A DNA stretch of 59,236 nt from an uncultured Hyphomicrobiales bacterium (GTDB lineage: Bacteria > Pseudomonadota > Alphaproteobacteria > Rhizobiales > Beijerinckiaceae), in assembly GCA_903851305.1 (NCBI GenBank), contig CAINNX010000160.1:1-59236 (forward strand), written 5' to 3'. Below are positions 34,034-42,959 of this stretch, one piece after another. The notes beneath the pieces were generated by a model. The model did no database searches. It worked only from the letters and a program-made list of their open reading frames with translations, and was not told the origin of the DNA. The translations under genes and the position numbers were made by a program. Position 1 is the stretch's first letter. Every line of letters starts with the position of its first letter.

Positions 34034-36225
34034 ACATTCACACCTCGCGCCGCAATTTTCTGAAGAGCACAGGCGCTCTCTTCATCGCCATTCCCTTTGC
34101 CTCCGAACTGAAAGCCGAAGTCATCTCCGGCAAGACAGTCGATGCCGCACAAGTCGATGCTTATCTCGCACTTCACGCTGATGGGACCGCGACCATCTAT
34201 TCGGGCAAGGTTGATCTGGGCACCGGCTTGCGTGCCGCGTTTCCCCAGATTGCCGCTGAAGAACTCGGCCTGCCGATCGACAAGATCAAACTGATCGAAG
34301 GCGATACACTGCTCACGCCTGATCAAGGACCGACCTCCGGCTCGAATGGTATTCCAAAAGGCGGCATGCAATTGCGCCAAGCCGCAGCCACGGCGCGCCA
34401 AGCGCTCATCAAGCTCGCCGCGGAAAAACTAGGCAAGCCGGTAAATGAGCTTGACGCAATCAATGGTGAAGTGCGCCCGAAAGCGGGTGGTGCTGGCCTT
34501 TCCTTCGCCAGCCTCATCACCGACAAGGGCTTTGAGCTGAAGCTTGATGGCAAAGCCCCCGTGCGTGACTCCAGGATGCATCAATATGTCGGCAAGCATG
34601 TGCCGCGCCCCGATATCCCGGCGAAAGCCACAGGCCGCCATGTCTATATGCATGACTTTGATATGCCCGGCATGATGCATGGCCGCACGATCCGCCCAGC
34701 TATCATTGGTGCGGAACTTGTCTCGGTGGACGAAAGCTCGATCGCCTCCATCCCTGGCGCCAAAATTGTGCGCATCAAGAATTTTTTGGGCGTTGTCGCG
34801 CCTGATGAATGGGATGTTGTGCGTGCGGCCAAAATGCTCAAAGCGGAATGGAAGGGAGGCGGCCTGCCAACCGATTCCGCGGGCCTACGTGATTATGTGA
34901 AAGCGCAAAAGGTCAGCTCAACCGAAGCGCTCGACAAGGCCGGTGATTTTGCCACTGCCTATGCAGCGGCACCCAAAAAACTCTCCGGCGAATTTTACTG
35001 GCCAACTCAAAGCCATGCCTCACTTGGGCCCTCTTGCGCGGTGGCTGATGTGAAAGAGGGGGAAGCCACCATCTGGTGCTCCTCACAAGGAACACATCGC
35101 TATGCCAAGCATTTTGCGGATATGCTGGGCCTGCCCGCCAACAAAATGCGCGTGCATTATCTCGATGGTGCAGGCTGCTATGGCATGAACGGCCATGAAG
35201 ATGCGGCCGCCGATGCGGCCTTCATGTCGAAAGCCATAGGCAAACCGGTGCGCGTTCAATGGACGCGTGAAGATGAGCATGGGCTCGACCCCAAAGGTCC
35301 ACCGCAGGTCATCACGCAAGAAGCCGCTTTGTCGGCCGACGGCAAGATTGTCGCTTGGCACACCACCATGCGCTGCCCGAAGCCCACCGATAAATTGCCT
35401 ACCATCCCCCTGCTCTCACCCGTGGAAGCAGATGCGAAACAGGTGAAAGGCATTGCCACCGGCTCGCTCTCATCGGGCGGCAAGCCGCCTTATGATGTGC
35501 CAAACCTTCTCGTTGAAGTGCATTGGCTGGAAGACACACCCCTGCGCGCCTCGCATTTACGGGCTCCCGGCAAAATCGGCAATTGCCTGGCGGTTGAAAC
35601 ATTCATGGATGAGCTGGCGCTCGCTGCAGGCAAAGATCCCGTCGAGTTTCGACTCGCCTATCTCTCCGATCCGCGTGGTCGCGAAGCGGTGGAACGTGTT
35701 GCCAAACTCTTTAACTGGGACAAGCGCGTTGAACCGCGTCGCAATGGCAAGGGCCGCGGCATTGGCTTTACGCAATATAAGGGCGACGAAACATATGTTG
35801 CCATTGCAATGGAAGTGGATGTCTCAGCTGACGGCCACATCAAAGTGACGCGCGTTGCTGCCACCCATGATTGCGGACAGATCATTTCGCCAGATGGCGT
35901 GCGCTCGCAAGTCGAGGGCTGCATTTTGCAGACCATCGGCCGCACACTCTTCGAAGAGGTGAAGTTCGACCGCAACCATGTCACGAGTCGCGATTGGGCG
36001 AGCTATCCGATCCTCACCTTCCCGGACGTTCCGGAAATGAAGATCGAGCTAATCGACCGCCCAAATGAGCCGCCGCGTGGTGCGGGTGAGGCTGCAACCG
36101 CGCCTGTGGCTGCCGCTCTTGCCAATGCTGTGTTCGATGCAACCGGCATTCGCCTGCGCACCGTGCCGTTCACCGCTGCCCGCGTGAAATCGGCCATGGT
36201 CGAGACAGGCGTGAAGTTCGGCTGA
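34030..36225 (+). CDS. molybdenum-cofactor large subunit, IorB-like, Tat-exported
   Basis: A 731-residue protein. The N terminus SRRNFLKSTGALFIAIPFA is a Tat signal, so the enzyme is periplasmic or membrane-facing. The mature part shows the molybdopterin domains (SGKVDLGTGLRAAFPQIAAEEL, GPTSGSNGIPKGG, SHASLGPSCAVADV, LDGAGCYGMNGHEDAA) and the late GAGEAATAPVAAAL with the catalytic glutamate. There is no FAD subunit, as in isoquinoline oxidoreductase and nicotinate-type hydroxylases, which pass electrons to cytochrome c. No cytochrome gene is adjacent. Substrates in the group are N-heterocycles and aldehydes; the one here is unknown. Confidence 0.92.
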   Translation: MNIHTSRRNFLKSTGALFIAIPFASELKAEVISGKTVDAAQVDAYLALHADGTATIYSGKVDLGTGLRAAFPQIAAEELGLPIDKIKLIEGDTLLTPDQGPTSGSNGIPKGGMQLRQAAATARQALIKLAAEKLGKPVNELDAINGEVRPKAGGAGLSFASLITDKGFELKLDGKAPVRDSRMHQYVGKHVPRPDIPAKATGRHVYMHDFDMPGMMHGRTIRPAIIGAELVSVDESSIASIPGAKIVRIKNFLGVVAPDEWDVVRAAKMLKAEWKGGGLPTDSAGLRDYVKAQKVSSTEALDKAGDFATAYAAAPKKLSGEFYWPTQSHASLGPSCAVADVKEGEATIWCSSQGTHRYAKHFADMLGLPANKMRVHYLDGAGCYGMNGHEDAAADAAFMSKAIGKPVRVQWTREDEHGLDPKGPPQVITQEAALSADGKIVAWHTTMRCPKPTDKLPTIPLLSPVEADAKQVKGIATGSLSSGGKPPYDVPNLLVEVHWLEDTPLRASHLRAPGKIGNCLAVETFMDELALAAGKDPVEFRLAYLSDPRGREAVERVAKLFNWDKRVEPRRNGKGRGIGFTQYKGDETYVAIAMEVDVSADGHIKVTRVAATHDCGQIISPDGVRSQVEGCILQTIGRTLFEEVKFDRNHVTSRDWASYPILTFPDVPEMKIELIDRPNEPPRGAGEAATAPVAAALANAVFDATGIRLRTVPFTAARVKSAMVETGVKFG

Positions 36226-36245
36226 GCCTCATCGACCCCGCTTCA

Positions 36246-36373
36246 CTCGCAATGATGGGGCTGTTCCCCGTCATTGCGAGGAGGCCCACAGGGCCGACGC
36301 GGCAATCCATAGCAACCAACAAAGCGGCATGCGTGCAACGGATTGCCGCGTCGCTTCGCTCCTCGCAATGACG
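36246..36373. repeat. GTCATTGCGAG-type inverted repeat, copy 4, with an extra arm
   Basis: Three arms occur: CTCGCAATGATGGGG at 36246, CCCCGTCATTGCGAG ending at 36278, and CTCGCAATGACG ending at 36373. The first two alone form a near-perfect hairpin. The element ends 12 bases before the start of the next gene and touches its ribosome site. Confidence 0.85.
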
Positions 36374-36385
36374 AAGGAAAATTAC

Positions 36386-37369
36386 ATGCGTGTCATTCGC
36401 ACAGCCGTTGCCATAGCAGCCCTTTTCGCTTCTCCCGCTTTCGCGCAGACCAAAGTGACCGTCGTCACGTTTGCTGGCGCCACCAATCTTCCGATCTGGA
36501 CGGCCCTCGACAAAGGCTATTTCTCCAAGGAGGGGCTCGACGTCACCCATGAAGTCACACGCGGGTCGACGGCTGCGATTGAGGGCATGATGAGCGGCAA
36601 ATATCAGTTTGCCTCGACCGCTTTCGACAATACGATTGCCAATGCCGAAGGTCAGGGCGATGTGTCGATTCCGGACTATGATCTGGTCGGCATTGCTGGC
36701 GTGCATTCGGGCATGAACAAGATTGTCGTCACACCCGAGATCAAAAACTTTGCCGACCTCAAGGGCAAAGTCGTGGCAAGCGATGCTTTGACCAGTGGCT
36801 ATGGCCTCGTGCTGGTGCGCATTCTGGAAATGAACGGCCTGAAGCGCGAGCGGGATTTTTCAGCCCTCGCTGTGGGCTCTGGCCCCAACCGGTTGAAGGC
36901 CATGCTGGAAGGCAAGGCGCAAGCCGCCGCCCTCTCCTCACCCGATGATATTGAGGCCAAGAAAGCCGGCATGCGCGTGCTGGCAGATGCCACCGAGATC
37001 ATCGGCGCCTATCAGGGCTCGGCTTTTGTCGTGCGCCGCGCCTATGCCAAAGAGCGTGAAAAAGAAGTCGTCGCTTTTCTGCGGGCTATGATCACGGCCA
37101 GTGACGAGGTTTTCGCCGACAAAGCCGGCGCGATTGCCACCATGCGCGCACGCATCAAAGGCCTGTCCCAAGCAGATGCTGAAGTTATTTATGCCGACAT
37201 GACAGCGGGCAAGGGCGGACTCAATCGCCGTGCGGCGATGAACATGGATGGCGTGAAGACGCTGATCGCGCTGCGCAATGAATTGAGCGGCGCCAAAAAG
37301 ATTGACGCGCCGCCCAGTAAATATGTCGATCTCAGCTACTATGAAAAGGCACTGGCTGGACTTAAGTAA
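36386..37369 (+). CDS. NMT1/THI5-like ABC substrate-binding protein, second copy
   Basis: A 327-residue receptor with a signal peptide ending SPAFAQ. It is collinear with the 18.1-kb paralogue: FAGATNLPIWTALDKGYFSKEG, SGKYQFASTAFDN, GVHSGMN and DLKGKVVASDALTSGYG. AAGGAAA precedes the ATG at 36386. It follows the molybdenum hydroxylase genes on the same strand, separated by repeat copy 4, and may collect the substrate of that enzyme. No permease or ATPase partner is encoded nearby. Confidence 0.88.
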   Translation: MRVIRTAVAIAALFASPAFAQTKVTVVTFAGATNLPIWTALDKGYFSKEGLDVTHEVTRGSTAAIEGMMSGKYQFASTAFDNTIANAEGQGDVSIPDYDLVGIAGVHSGMNKIVVTPEIKNFADLKGKVVASDALTSGYGLVLVRILEMNGLKRERDFSALAVGSGPNRLKAMLEGKAQAAALSSPDDIEAKKAGMRVLADATEIIGAYQGSAFVVRRAYAKEREKEVVAFLRAMITASDEVFADKAGAIATMRARIKGLSQADAEVIYADMTAGKGGLNRRAAMNMDGVKTLIALRNELSGAKKIDAPPSKYVDLSYYEKALAGLK

Positions 37370-37388
37370 GAGGCCGCAACACCAGCTT

Positions 37389-37473
37389 CGTCATTGCGAG
37401 GAGCCAAAGGCAGCGCAGCAATCCAAGGGCCTCATGTGCGGCCTCTGGATTGCTTCGCTTTGCTCGCAATGAC
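37389..37473. repeat. GTCATTGCGAG-type intergenic inverted repeat, copy 5
   Basis: CGTCATTGCGAGGAGCCAAAG ... TTGCTTCGCTTTGCTCGCAA plus TGAC arms lie between the convergent NMT1-type and alcohol dehydrogenase genes. Confidence 0.85.
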
Positions 37474-37520
37474 AGCGCAGAGGCGACCCTTTGCACCCCA
37501 TCCCTGCGAGAAGTTACTTC

Positions 37521-38579
37521 TTATCGGCTATCCTTCAGTGACTTCATATCGATCACAAAGCGATATTTCACATCGCTTTTGAGCATGCGCTCATAGGCTT
37601 CGTTGATCTTCTGCATCGGGATCATTTCGATTTGCGTGGCAATGCCATATTTGGCGCAGAAATCGAGCATCTCTTGCGTCTCGTCGACGCCACCAATCAG
37701 CGAGCCAACCAGTTGGCGGCGCTTCAAGATCAGATTGAAGACACCGGGTGCGGGATGCGGTGATGCTGGTGCGCCAACAAGGCACATGACGCCATCACGC
37801 TTCAAGGCATTGAGATAGGGGTCAAGATCATGGGGCGCTGCGACCGTATTGATGATGAAGTCGAAGGTCGCAAATTCCTTCGCCATCGCCTCTGCATCTT
37901 TGGAGATAACAACACGCTCTGCACCGAGCTTTTTCGCATCATCCAGCTTGCCCGGAGAGGTGGTGAACAAGGTGACATGCGCGCCCATTGCCTTGGCAAT
38001 CTGGATCGCCATATGACCAAGACCGCCCAGACCCACCACACCAACATTCTGACCTGGCGAGACGCGCCAACGACGCATGGGTGAATAAGTGGTGATGCCC
38101 GCACACAGCAACGGAGCTGCTGCAGCAGGATCAAGACCCGCCGGAATTTTCAATACAAAGGATTCATCAACAACGATACGGTCCGAATAGCCACCATAGG
38201 TGTTCTCAGTCCCGCCAAAGAGATGGCCGTTATAAGTACCGGTGAAGCCGCTTTCGCAATATTGCTCCAGACCCTCTTTGCAGGATGCGCAATGGCGGCA
38301 GGAATCAACCATGCAGCCAACCCCAACGAGATCATCGACCTTAAACTTGCTAACACCTGAGCCAACGCGACTAACGCGACCCACAATTTCATGTCCAGGG
38401 ACGCTGGGGTAAAGCGTATTGCCCCACTCACCACGCGCTGTGTGCAGATCCGAATGACAGACACCACAGAAGAGAATGTCGATATCGACATCCTTTTCGC
38501 GCGGCTCACGACGGTCGAAAGAAAAAGGTGCCAAAGGGGCGCTGGCGTCTGTAGCGGCAAAGCCGAAAGCTTTGGTCAT
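37521..38579 (-). CDS. zinc-dependent NAD(P) alcohol dehydrogenase (YahK/cinnamyl alcohol dehydrogenase type)
   Basis: A 352-residue medium-chain dehydrogenase. Catalytic zinc ligands are Cys in FCGVCHSDLHTARGEW and His-Glu in VPGHEIVG; the structural zinc is held by four cysteines in DSCRHCASCKEGLEQYC. The nucleotide site is GVVGLGGLGHMA. It reduces aldehydes or oxidises primary alcohols, usually with NADP(H) in this branch. TGGAGAAAA precedes the ATG. It is monocistronic, with a partial repeat arm behind its promoter region. Confidence 0.93.
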   Translation of the reverse strand: MTKAFGFAATDASAPLAPFSFDRREPREKDVDIDILFCGVCHSDLHTARGEWGNTLYPSVPGHEIVGRVSRVGSGVSKFKVDDLVGVGCMVDSCRHCASCKEGLEQYCESGFTGTYNGHLFGGTENTYGGYSDRIVVDESFVLKIPAGLDPAAAAPLLCAGITTYSPMRRWRVSPGQNVGVVGLGGLGHMAIQIAKAMGAHVTLFTTSPGKLDDAKKLGAERVVISKDAEAMAKEFATFDFIINTVAAPHDLDPYLNALKRDGVMCLVGAPASPHPAPGVFNLILKRRQLVGSLIGGVDETQEMLDFCAKYGIATQIEMIPMQKINEAYERMLKSDVKYRFVIDMKSLKDSR

Positions 38580-38689
38580 GATTTTCTCCAGGTGAAGCGT
38601 ACGGAATAGTGGCGCACCTTACGTGATGCACGCACAGAGCAAAACAAGTGATGAAGTTAAAATACGAAATCCAGAGACCCAAGGTGAGG

Positions 38690-38722
38690 TCTCTGGATTG
38701 CTTTACTTCCCTCGCAATGACG
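38690..38722. repeat. single arm of the GTCATTGCGAG repeat, copy 6 (partial)
   Basis: The sequence CTGGATTGCTTTACTTCCCT followed by CGCAATGACG matches the right arm of the repeat family. No left arm is seen, so this is a decayed copy, located just past the end of ahpF. Confidence 0.7.
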
Positions 38723-38726
38723 AAGT

Positions 38727-40304
38727 TTATGCTGCTGCCTTTACATCTGCTGGCAGGCGGATCAGGTAATCGAAAGCGGACAGTCCCGCCTTTGCGCCCT
38801 CACCCAAAGCAATGATGATCTGTTTGTAGGGCGTGGTTGTCGCATCGCCGCCAGCAAAAACACCGGGCAGCGAAGTCGCGCCATGCGCATCCACTTCGAT
38901 CTCGCCGCGCGCAGAGAGGGCCAGCGTGCTCTTCAGCCATTCCGTGTTGGGCACAAGACCAATCTGCACGAAAATACCTTCGAGCTCGAGCGTCTTCGCC
39001 TCGCCCGTGCCGCGATCCGTGTAGGCCAGCGCACTGACCTTGGCGCCATCGCCCAGCACTTCAGTCGTCTGCGCATTCATGACGATGGTGACATTGGGCA
39101 GCGACTTCAGCTTGTTTTGCAACACCGCATCGGCGCGCAGTTTCGTGTCCCACTCAATCAATGTGACATGCGCAACGATGCCAGCAAGATCAATGGCTGC
39201 TTCGACACCCGAATTGCCACCGCCAATCACCGCCACGCGCTTGCCTTTGAACAAGGGACCATCGCAATGCGGGCAATAGGCGACGCCCTTGTTGCGATAT
39301 TGCTCTTCGCCCGGCACATTCATCTGGCGCCAGCGCGCGCCCGTTGAGAGGATCAGCGTCTTGGCCTTCAGCGAAGCACCATTGGCGAGTTTGATCTCGT
39401 GATAACCGCCAGCCACAGCAGCCGGCACCAAAGCGGTCGCTGTCTGTAATCCCATAATATCGACCTCATATTCGCGCACATGCTGTTCGAGCTGGGCGGC
39501 GAGCTTCGGGCCTTCCGTATGCTGCACGGAGATGAAATTTTCGATGCCCATTGTATCGAGCACCTGACCGCCAAAACGCTCGGCCACCAGACCCGTGCGG
39601 ATGCCTTTGCGCGCCGTATAGACAGCTGCAGCAGCACCTGCCGGACCACCGCCCACAATCAGCACTTCAAAGGCATCTTTATGCTTGATGGCTTCGGCTG
39701 CACGATCAGCTGCGCCCGTGTCGAGTTTGGCCAAGATTTGTTCAAGCGACATGCGCCCTTGCGCAAAGGGCTCGCCATTCAGATAGACCGATGGCACCGC
39801 CATGATCTGGCGATCATCGACTTCCTTCTGGTTAAGCGCGCCATCAATCGCGACATGTTTGATGTTGGGGTTGAGCGCTCCCATCAGATTGAGCGCCTGA
39901 ACGACATCCGGGCAATTCTGGCACGACAACGAGAAATATGTCTCGAACACGAATGTGCCTTGCAGATTGCGGATCTGCTCCAGCACCGCTGCATCTTCCT
40001 TGGGCGGATGACCGCCGACTTGCAGCACAGCCAGAATGAGAGAGTTGAATTCGTGCCCCATCGGCAGCCCCGCAAAGGCCACACCAATATCAGTGCCAGC
40101 GCGGTTGATCGCGAATGAGGGCTTGCGCACATCCGTGCCATCAAAGCGCAAGGTGATTTTGTCAGTGAGCGGCGCGATATCTTCGAGGAGCTCCTTCATC
40201 TCCTGTGATTTAGCGCTGTCATCAAGCGAGGCGACAAGTTCAAGCGGCAATTGAATGCGCTCGAAATAGCTCTGCAACTGGCCCTTCAGATTGGCGTCTA
40301 ACAT
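38727..40304 (-). CDS. ahpF: alkyl hydroperoxide reductase subunit F
   Basis: A 525-residue flavoprotein disulfide reductase that recycles AhpC with NADH. The N-terminal twin thioredoxin-fold domain holds CQNC near residue 128; the thioredoxin-reductase-like part has [17 protein letters not shown] (FAD), the active CPHC in [21 protein letters not shown] (NAD) and [15 protein letters not shown] near the end. It lies 111 bases after ahpC with a hairpin between them, which could set a lower ahpF level. The operon is divergent from oxyR. Confidence 0.96.
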   Translation of the reverse strand: MLDANLKGQLQSYFERIQLPLELVASLDDSAKSQEMKELLEDIAPLTDKITLRFDGTDVRKPSFAINRAGTDIGVAFAGLPMGHEFNSLILAVLQVGGHPPKEDAAVLEQIRNLQGTFVFETYFSLSCQNCPDVVQALNLMGALNPNIKHVAIDGALNQKEVDDRQIMAVPSVYLNGEPFAQGRMSLEQILAKLDTGAADRAAEAIKHKDAFEVLIVGGGPAGAAAAVYTARKGIRTGLVAERFGGQVLDTMGIENFISVQHTEGPKLAAQLEQHVREYEVDIMGLQTATALVPAAVAGGYHEIKLANGASLKAKTLILSTGARWRQMNVPGEEQYRNKGVAYCPHCDGPLFKGKRVAVIGGGNSGVEAAIDLAGIVAHVTLIEWDTKLRADAVLQNKLKSLPNVTIVMNAQTTEVLGDGAKVSALAYTDRGTGEAKTLELEGIFVQIGLVPNTEWLKSTLALSARGEIEVDAHGATSLPGVFAGGDATTTPYKQIIIALGEGAKAGLSAFDYLIRLPADVKAAA

Positions 40305-40337
40305 GGGAGGCTCCGGATTTCTGTTCTGGTAGAGAAA

Positions 40338-40364
40338 GCCCCGAGCCCTATAAAGGCTCGGGGC
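40338..40364 (-). terminator. hairpin between ahpC and ahpF, possible partial terminator
   Basis: A 10-bp perfect stem GCCCCGAGCC / GGCTCGGGGC with a 7-base loop is followed on the minus strand by TTTCTC. With such a weak T run it probably attenuates or protects the ahpC message rather than stopping all transcription. Confidence 0.6.
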
Positions 40365-40415
40365 GAACAGGATTGCGCTCAGGGGCGGAGCGCAATCCCA
40401 ACTTCAGTTTGAGTC

Positions 40416-40979
40416 TTAGATCTTGCCAACGAGGTCGAGCGAGGGAGCGAGTGTCTTCTCGCCTTCCTGCCACTTGGCCGGGCAGACTTCACCTGGATGG
40501 GACGCGACATACTGTGCTGCCTTGATCTTGCGCAGCAGTTCAGTGGCCGAGCGGCCAACGCCACCTGCGGTGATTTCAACAATCTGGATCTTGCCTTCCG
40601 GATCGACAACGAAAGTGCCTCGATCAGCGAGGCCGGCTTCTTCGATCAGCACATCAAAGTTGCGCGAGATCTGCGTGGTTGGATCACCAACCATCGTGTA
40701 CTGGATCTTCTTGATGGCGGCCGAGGTGTCGTGCCAGGCCTTGTGCGCGAAATGCGTGTCGGTGGAGACCGAGTAGATCTCGACGCCGAGCTTCTGGAAT
40801 TCAGCGTAATTGTCAGCGAGGTCTTCGAGCTCGGTGGGGCAGACGAAGGTGAAGTCAGCCGGATAGAAGAATACAACAGACCACTTGCCGCGCAGTGACT
40901 GGTCGGTCACTTCGATGAACTTGCCGCCCTTGAAGGCCTGGGCTTTGAACGACTTAATCTGTGAACCGATCAGCGACAT
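40416..40979 (-). CDS. ahpC: alkyl hydroperoxide reductase subunit C (peroxiredoxin)
   Basis: A 187-residue typical 2-Cys peroxiredoxin: peroxidatic cysteine in [12 protein letters not shown] near residue 47, resolving cysteine in [11 protein letters not shown] near residue 166. It reduces hydrogen peroxide and organic peroxides and is recharged by AhpF. AGGAGATC precedes the ATG. It is divergent from oxyR, with 144 bp between the starts that carry two inverted repeats, so OxyR control is very likely. Confidence 0.97.
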   Translation of the reverse strand: MSLIGSQIKSFKAQAFKGGKFIEVTDQSLRGKWSVVFFYPADFTFVCPTELEDLADNYAEFQKLGVEIYSVSTDTHFAHKAWHDTSAAIKKIQYTMVGDPTTQISRNFDVLIEEAGLADRGTFVVDPEGKIQIVEITAGGVGRSATELLRKIKAAQYVASHPGEVCPAKWQEGEKTLAPSLDLVGKI

Positions 40980-41056
40980 TTTGATCTCCTAAGGGTTTGG
41001 GTCCGGGTCAGGCGCACACCGCCCGCCCTTGAATGGGACAGAGGATTTGTAAGCTC

Positions 41057-41100
41057 TATCTGAATCCGATAAAAGTGAATTATTTCGATTGTTTTGATCG
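41057..41100. promoter_or_regulatory. candidate OxyR-binding region between ahpC and oxyR
   Basis: Two inverted repeats with 7-base centres stand in the divergent promoter region: TATC-N7-GATA at 41057-41071 and CGAT-N7-ATCG at 41086-41100. Spacing is consistent with a tetrameric LysR-type regulator covering both promoters, though the match to the enterobacterial OxyR consensus is only partial. Confidence 0.5.
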
Positions 41101-41123
41101 ATTTAATTGATTACTGATCGGGT

Positions 41124-42029
41124 ATGAAAACACTCCCGACCCTTCGCCAATTGCGCTTTCTTGTTGCTCTCGTTGAGCATTGCCATTTCGGCAAGGCGGC
41201 GGAGGCCTGCCTCATCGGCCAGTCGACCCTTTCGGCTGGCATTCAGGAGCTGGAGCAAATTCTGGGTGTCCGCTTGCTGGAACGCACCAAGCGCTCTGTC
41301 GTTCCAACACCCATCGGCCGTGAGATTGCCGAGCGCGCACGCAGTCTTTTGGGCGATGCGGAAGATCTGGTGGACGTGGCGCTTGCGGCGCAAGACCCGC
41401 TGGGTGGCGTGTTGCATCTGGGGCTGATCCCGACTGTTGGCCCGTTCATTTTACCACGCATTATGGCGCCCTTGCGTGAGGCTTTGCCCAATATGAAATT
41501 CTATTTGCGTGAAGAACAGACCGGTGTCCTGCTCTCACGCTTGGAAGATGGCGATATTGATGCGGCCATTATTGCCCTGCCCTATGCGGGCGATTTTGAC
41601 TCGATTGAAATATCGCAAGACCGTTTCTGGGTCGTCTATCCGAAAGGTCACCGTTTTACGGGGCGCGATGATATTCGCCCCAGCGAGATGGCGAGCGAGG
41701 ATCTGCTCTTGCTAGAAGATGGTCATTGCCTGCGCGATCACGCACTCGCCGCCTGTGCATTGGAAACCGCACGCCGCAACAATGCTTTTCAAGGCACCAG
41801 CCTGCATACTCTAGTGCAGATGGTTGGGAGCGGCTTGGGCGTCACGCTGCTGCCGCAAATGGCTGTTGAAGGCGGCTTACTACGCGGATTGGATGTCGGT
41901 TGCACACCACTCACCGGCGCGCAAAACTTCCGCCGCATTGGATTGGCATTCCGCTCTACATCAGGGCGGCGCGCAACCTTTGAACATTTGGCCAAAGAGC
42001 TCGCCTTCCGGTTGACGCCCGTTTTGTAA
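41124..42029 (+). CDS. oxyR: hydrogen peroxide-sensing LysR regulator OxyR
   Basis: A 301-residue LysR-type regulator with an N-terminal helix-turn-helix (FGKAAEACLIGQSTLSAGIQELE) and an effector domain carrying Cys202 and Cys211 in the context EDGHCLRDHALAACALE. The nine-residue spacing equals that of Cys199 and Cys208 in E. coli OxyR, where they form the peroxide-sensing disulfide. Divergent placement from ahpC-ahpF confirms the call. It should activate ahpCF when oxidised and repress itself. Confidence 0.94.
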   Translation: MKTLPTLRQLRFLVALVEHCHFGKAAEACLIGQSTLSAGIQELEQILGVRLLERTKRSVVPTPIGREIAERARSLLGDAEDLVDVALAAQDPLGGVLHLGLIPTVGPFILPRIMAPLREALPNMKFYLREEQTGVLLSRLEDGDIDAAIIALPYAGDFDSIEISQDRFWVVYPKGHRFTGRDDIRPSEMASEDLLLLEDGHCLRDHALAACALETARRNNAFQGTSLHTLVQMVGSGLGVTLLPQMAVEGGLLRGLDVGCTPLTGAQNFRRIGLAFRSTSGRRATFEHLAKELAFRLTPVL

Positions 42030-42139
42030 TTTTACAAGCAAGTCCCGATAGAGCTCACAATGCGGGTTCAGGTTTGATTAAGCGCAAGGACGCTGGGGCC
42101 GAGACTGGGCACGCTGGCGCCTCCAGAATGCGAGACAAG

Positions 42140-42478
42140 ATGATGCGCAGATTTCTTTTCGGCCTCGCGGCCACTGTCCTGCTTCAAGCACCAGCTGTTG
42201 CCAGCGTGTTGACCTTGTCATGCGGAGCAGGTGCCAGCGCCTATGAACTGATGCTGGATGATGATCGCGGCGTGATGACATCGACCAGCGGAACGAATGT
42301 CACCAATCTCGTTCTGCGCGGCGTTCGACGCGAAAACGGTGGTATCTTTGCACGAGGCTACATCAGCGGACGCGGCACAGAATTCGAGTTCACCTCGAAA
42401 TATTCCGCGCAAATGTCCTATCTCTACGGCAATGGCGGCAAGCGCACCGACGAGTGCCGGATCTTGAAGCGTGACTGA
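42140..42478 (+). CDS. small secreted protein of unknown function
   Basis: A 112-residue protein with a clear signal peptide (MMRRFLFGLAATVLLQAPAVAS) and a mature part of about 90 residues with a Cys near each end (LSCGAG and DECRILK), which may form a disulfide in the periplasm. The start is one of two adjacent ATGs; a GAGACAAG site lies just upstream. It stands alone after oxyR on the same strand. I do not recognise the family. Confidence 0.7.
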   Translation: MMRRFLFGLAATVLLQAPAVASVLTLSCGAGASAYELMLDDDRGVMTSTSGTNVTNLVLRGVRRENGGIFARGYISGRGTEFEFTSKYSAQMSYLYGNGGKRTDECRILKRD

Positions 42479-42590
42479 TCAAGTTACAGACTGCCCGCAC
42501 TCCAAAGCGCCTCAAGAGCCAAAAAACTCATTTATGACAATAATATAGAAGCTGACGATTCAATTTGAGAATAGACCCTTGCTATTTATA

Positions 42591-42604
42591 TTAGATTTAT
42601 CTAA
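42591..42604. promoter_or_regulatory. palindromic operator before the ArsR/BigR-like gene
   Basis: TTAGAT-TT-ATCTAA, a 6-bp inverted repeat inside a very AT-rich stretch, lies ten bases before the regulator's ATG. Self-repression at such sites is the rule for BigR/ArsR regulators. Confidence 0.6.
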
Positions 42605-42614
42605 ATTAGTCTGT

Positions 42615-42959
42615 ATGAATATACAGCAACTCCTCCCCAAGGCCGAAAAGGCCGAAGCCTTTCTCAAGGCGCTCGCCAACAAGCATCGCTTGATGGTGCT
42701 GTGTGAATTGCACCAGGGAGAACGCTCGGTCGGCACTTTGATGGAAGCGGTGGGCCTGAGCCAATCAGCGCTGTCTCAGCATTTGGCCAAATTGCGCGAG
42801 GATGGCCTCGTCGTGACGCGGCGCGATGCGCAGACGATCTATTACGCACTCGCCAATGAAGATGCCTCGCGCATCATGGCCGTGCTTTACGACCTCTTCT
42901 GCGCCGACAAGCCGGCGCAGATCCTCTCCAAATCCACAGCGAAAGGAACAGCCAGATGA
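42615..42959 (+). CDS. ArsR-family repressor, BigR/SqrR-like sulfide sensor
   Basis: A 114-residue winged-helix regulator (helix-turn-helix at GTLMEAVGLSQSALSQHLAKLRE). It has two cysteines, Cys30 (MVLCELH) and Cys96 (LYDLFCADK). Their 66-residue spacing equals that of the persulfide-sensing pair Cys41/Cys107 of SqrR and Cys42/Cys108 of BigR, so it most likely senses sulfane sulfur. It overlaps the first YeeE/YedE gene by four bases. A palindrome lies directly before its start. BigR operons usually encode a persulfide dioxygenase too; none is seen here. Confidence 0.87.
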   Translation: MNIQQLLPKAEKAEAFLKALANKHRLMVLCELHQGERSVGTLMEAVGLSQSALSQHLAKLREDGLVVTRRDAQTIYYALANEDASRIMAVLYDLFCADKPAQILSKSTAKGTAR

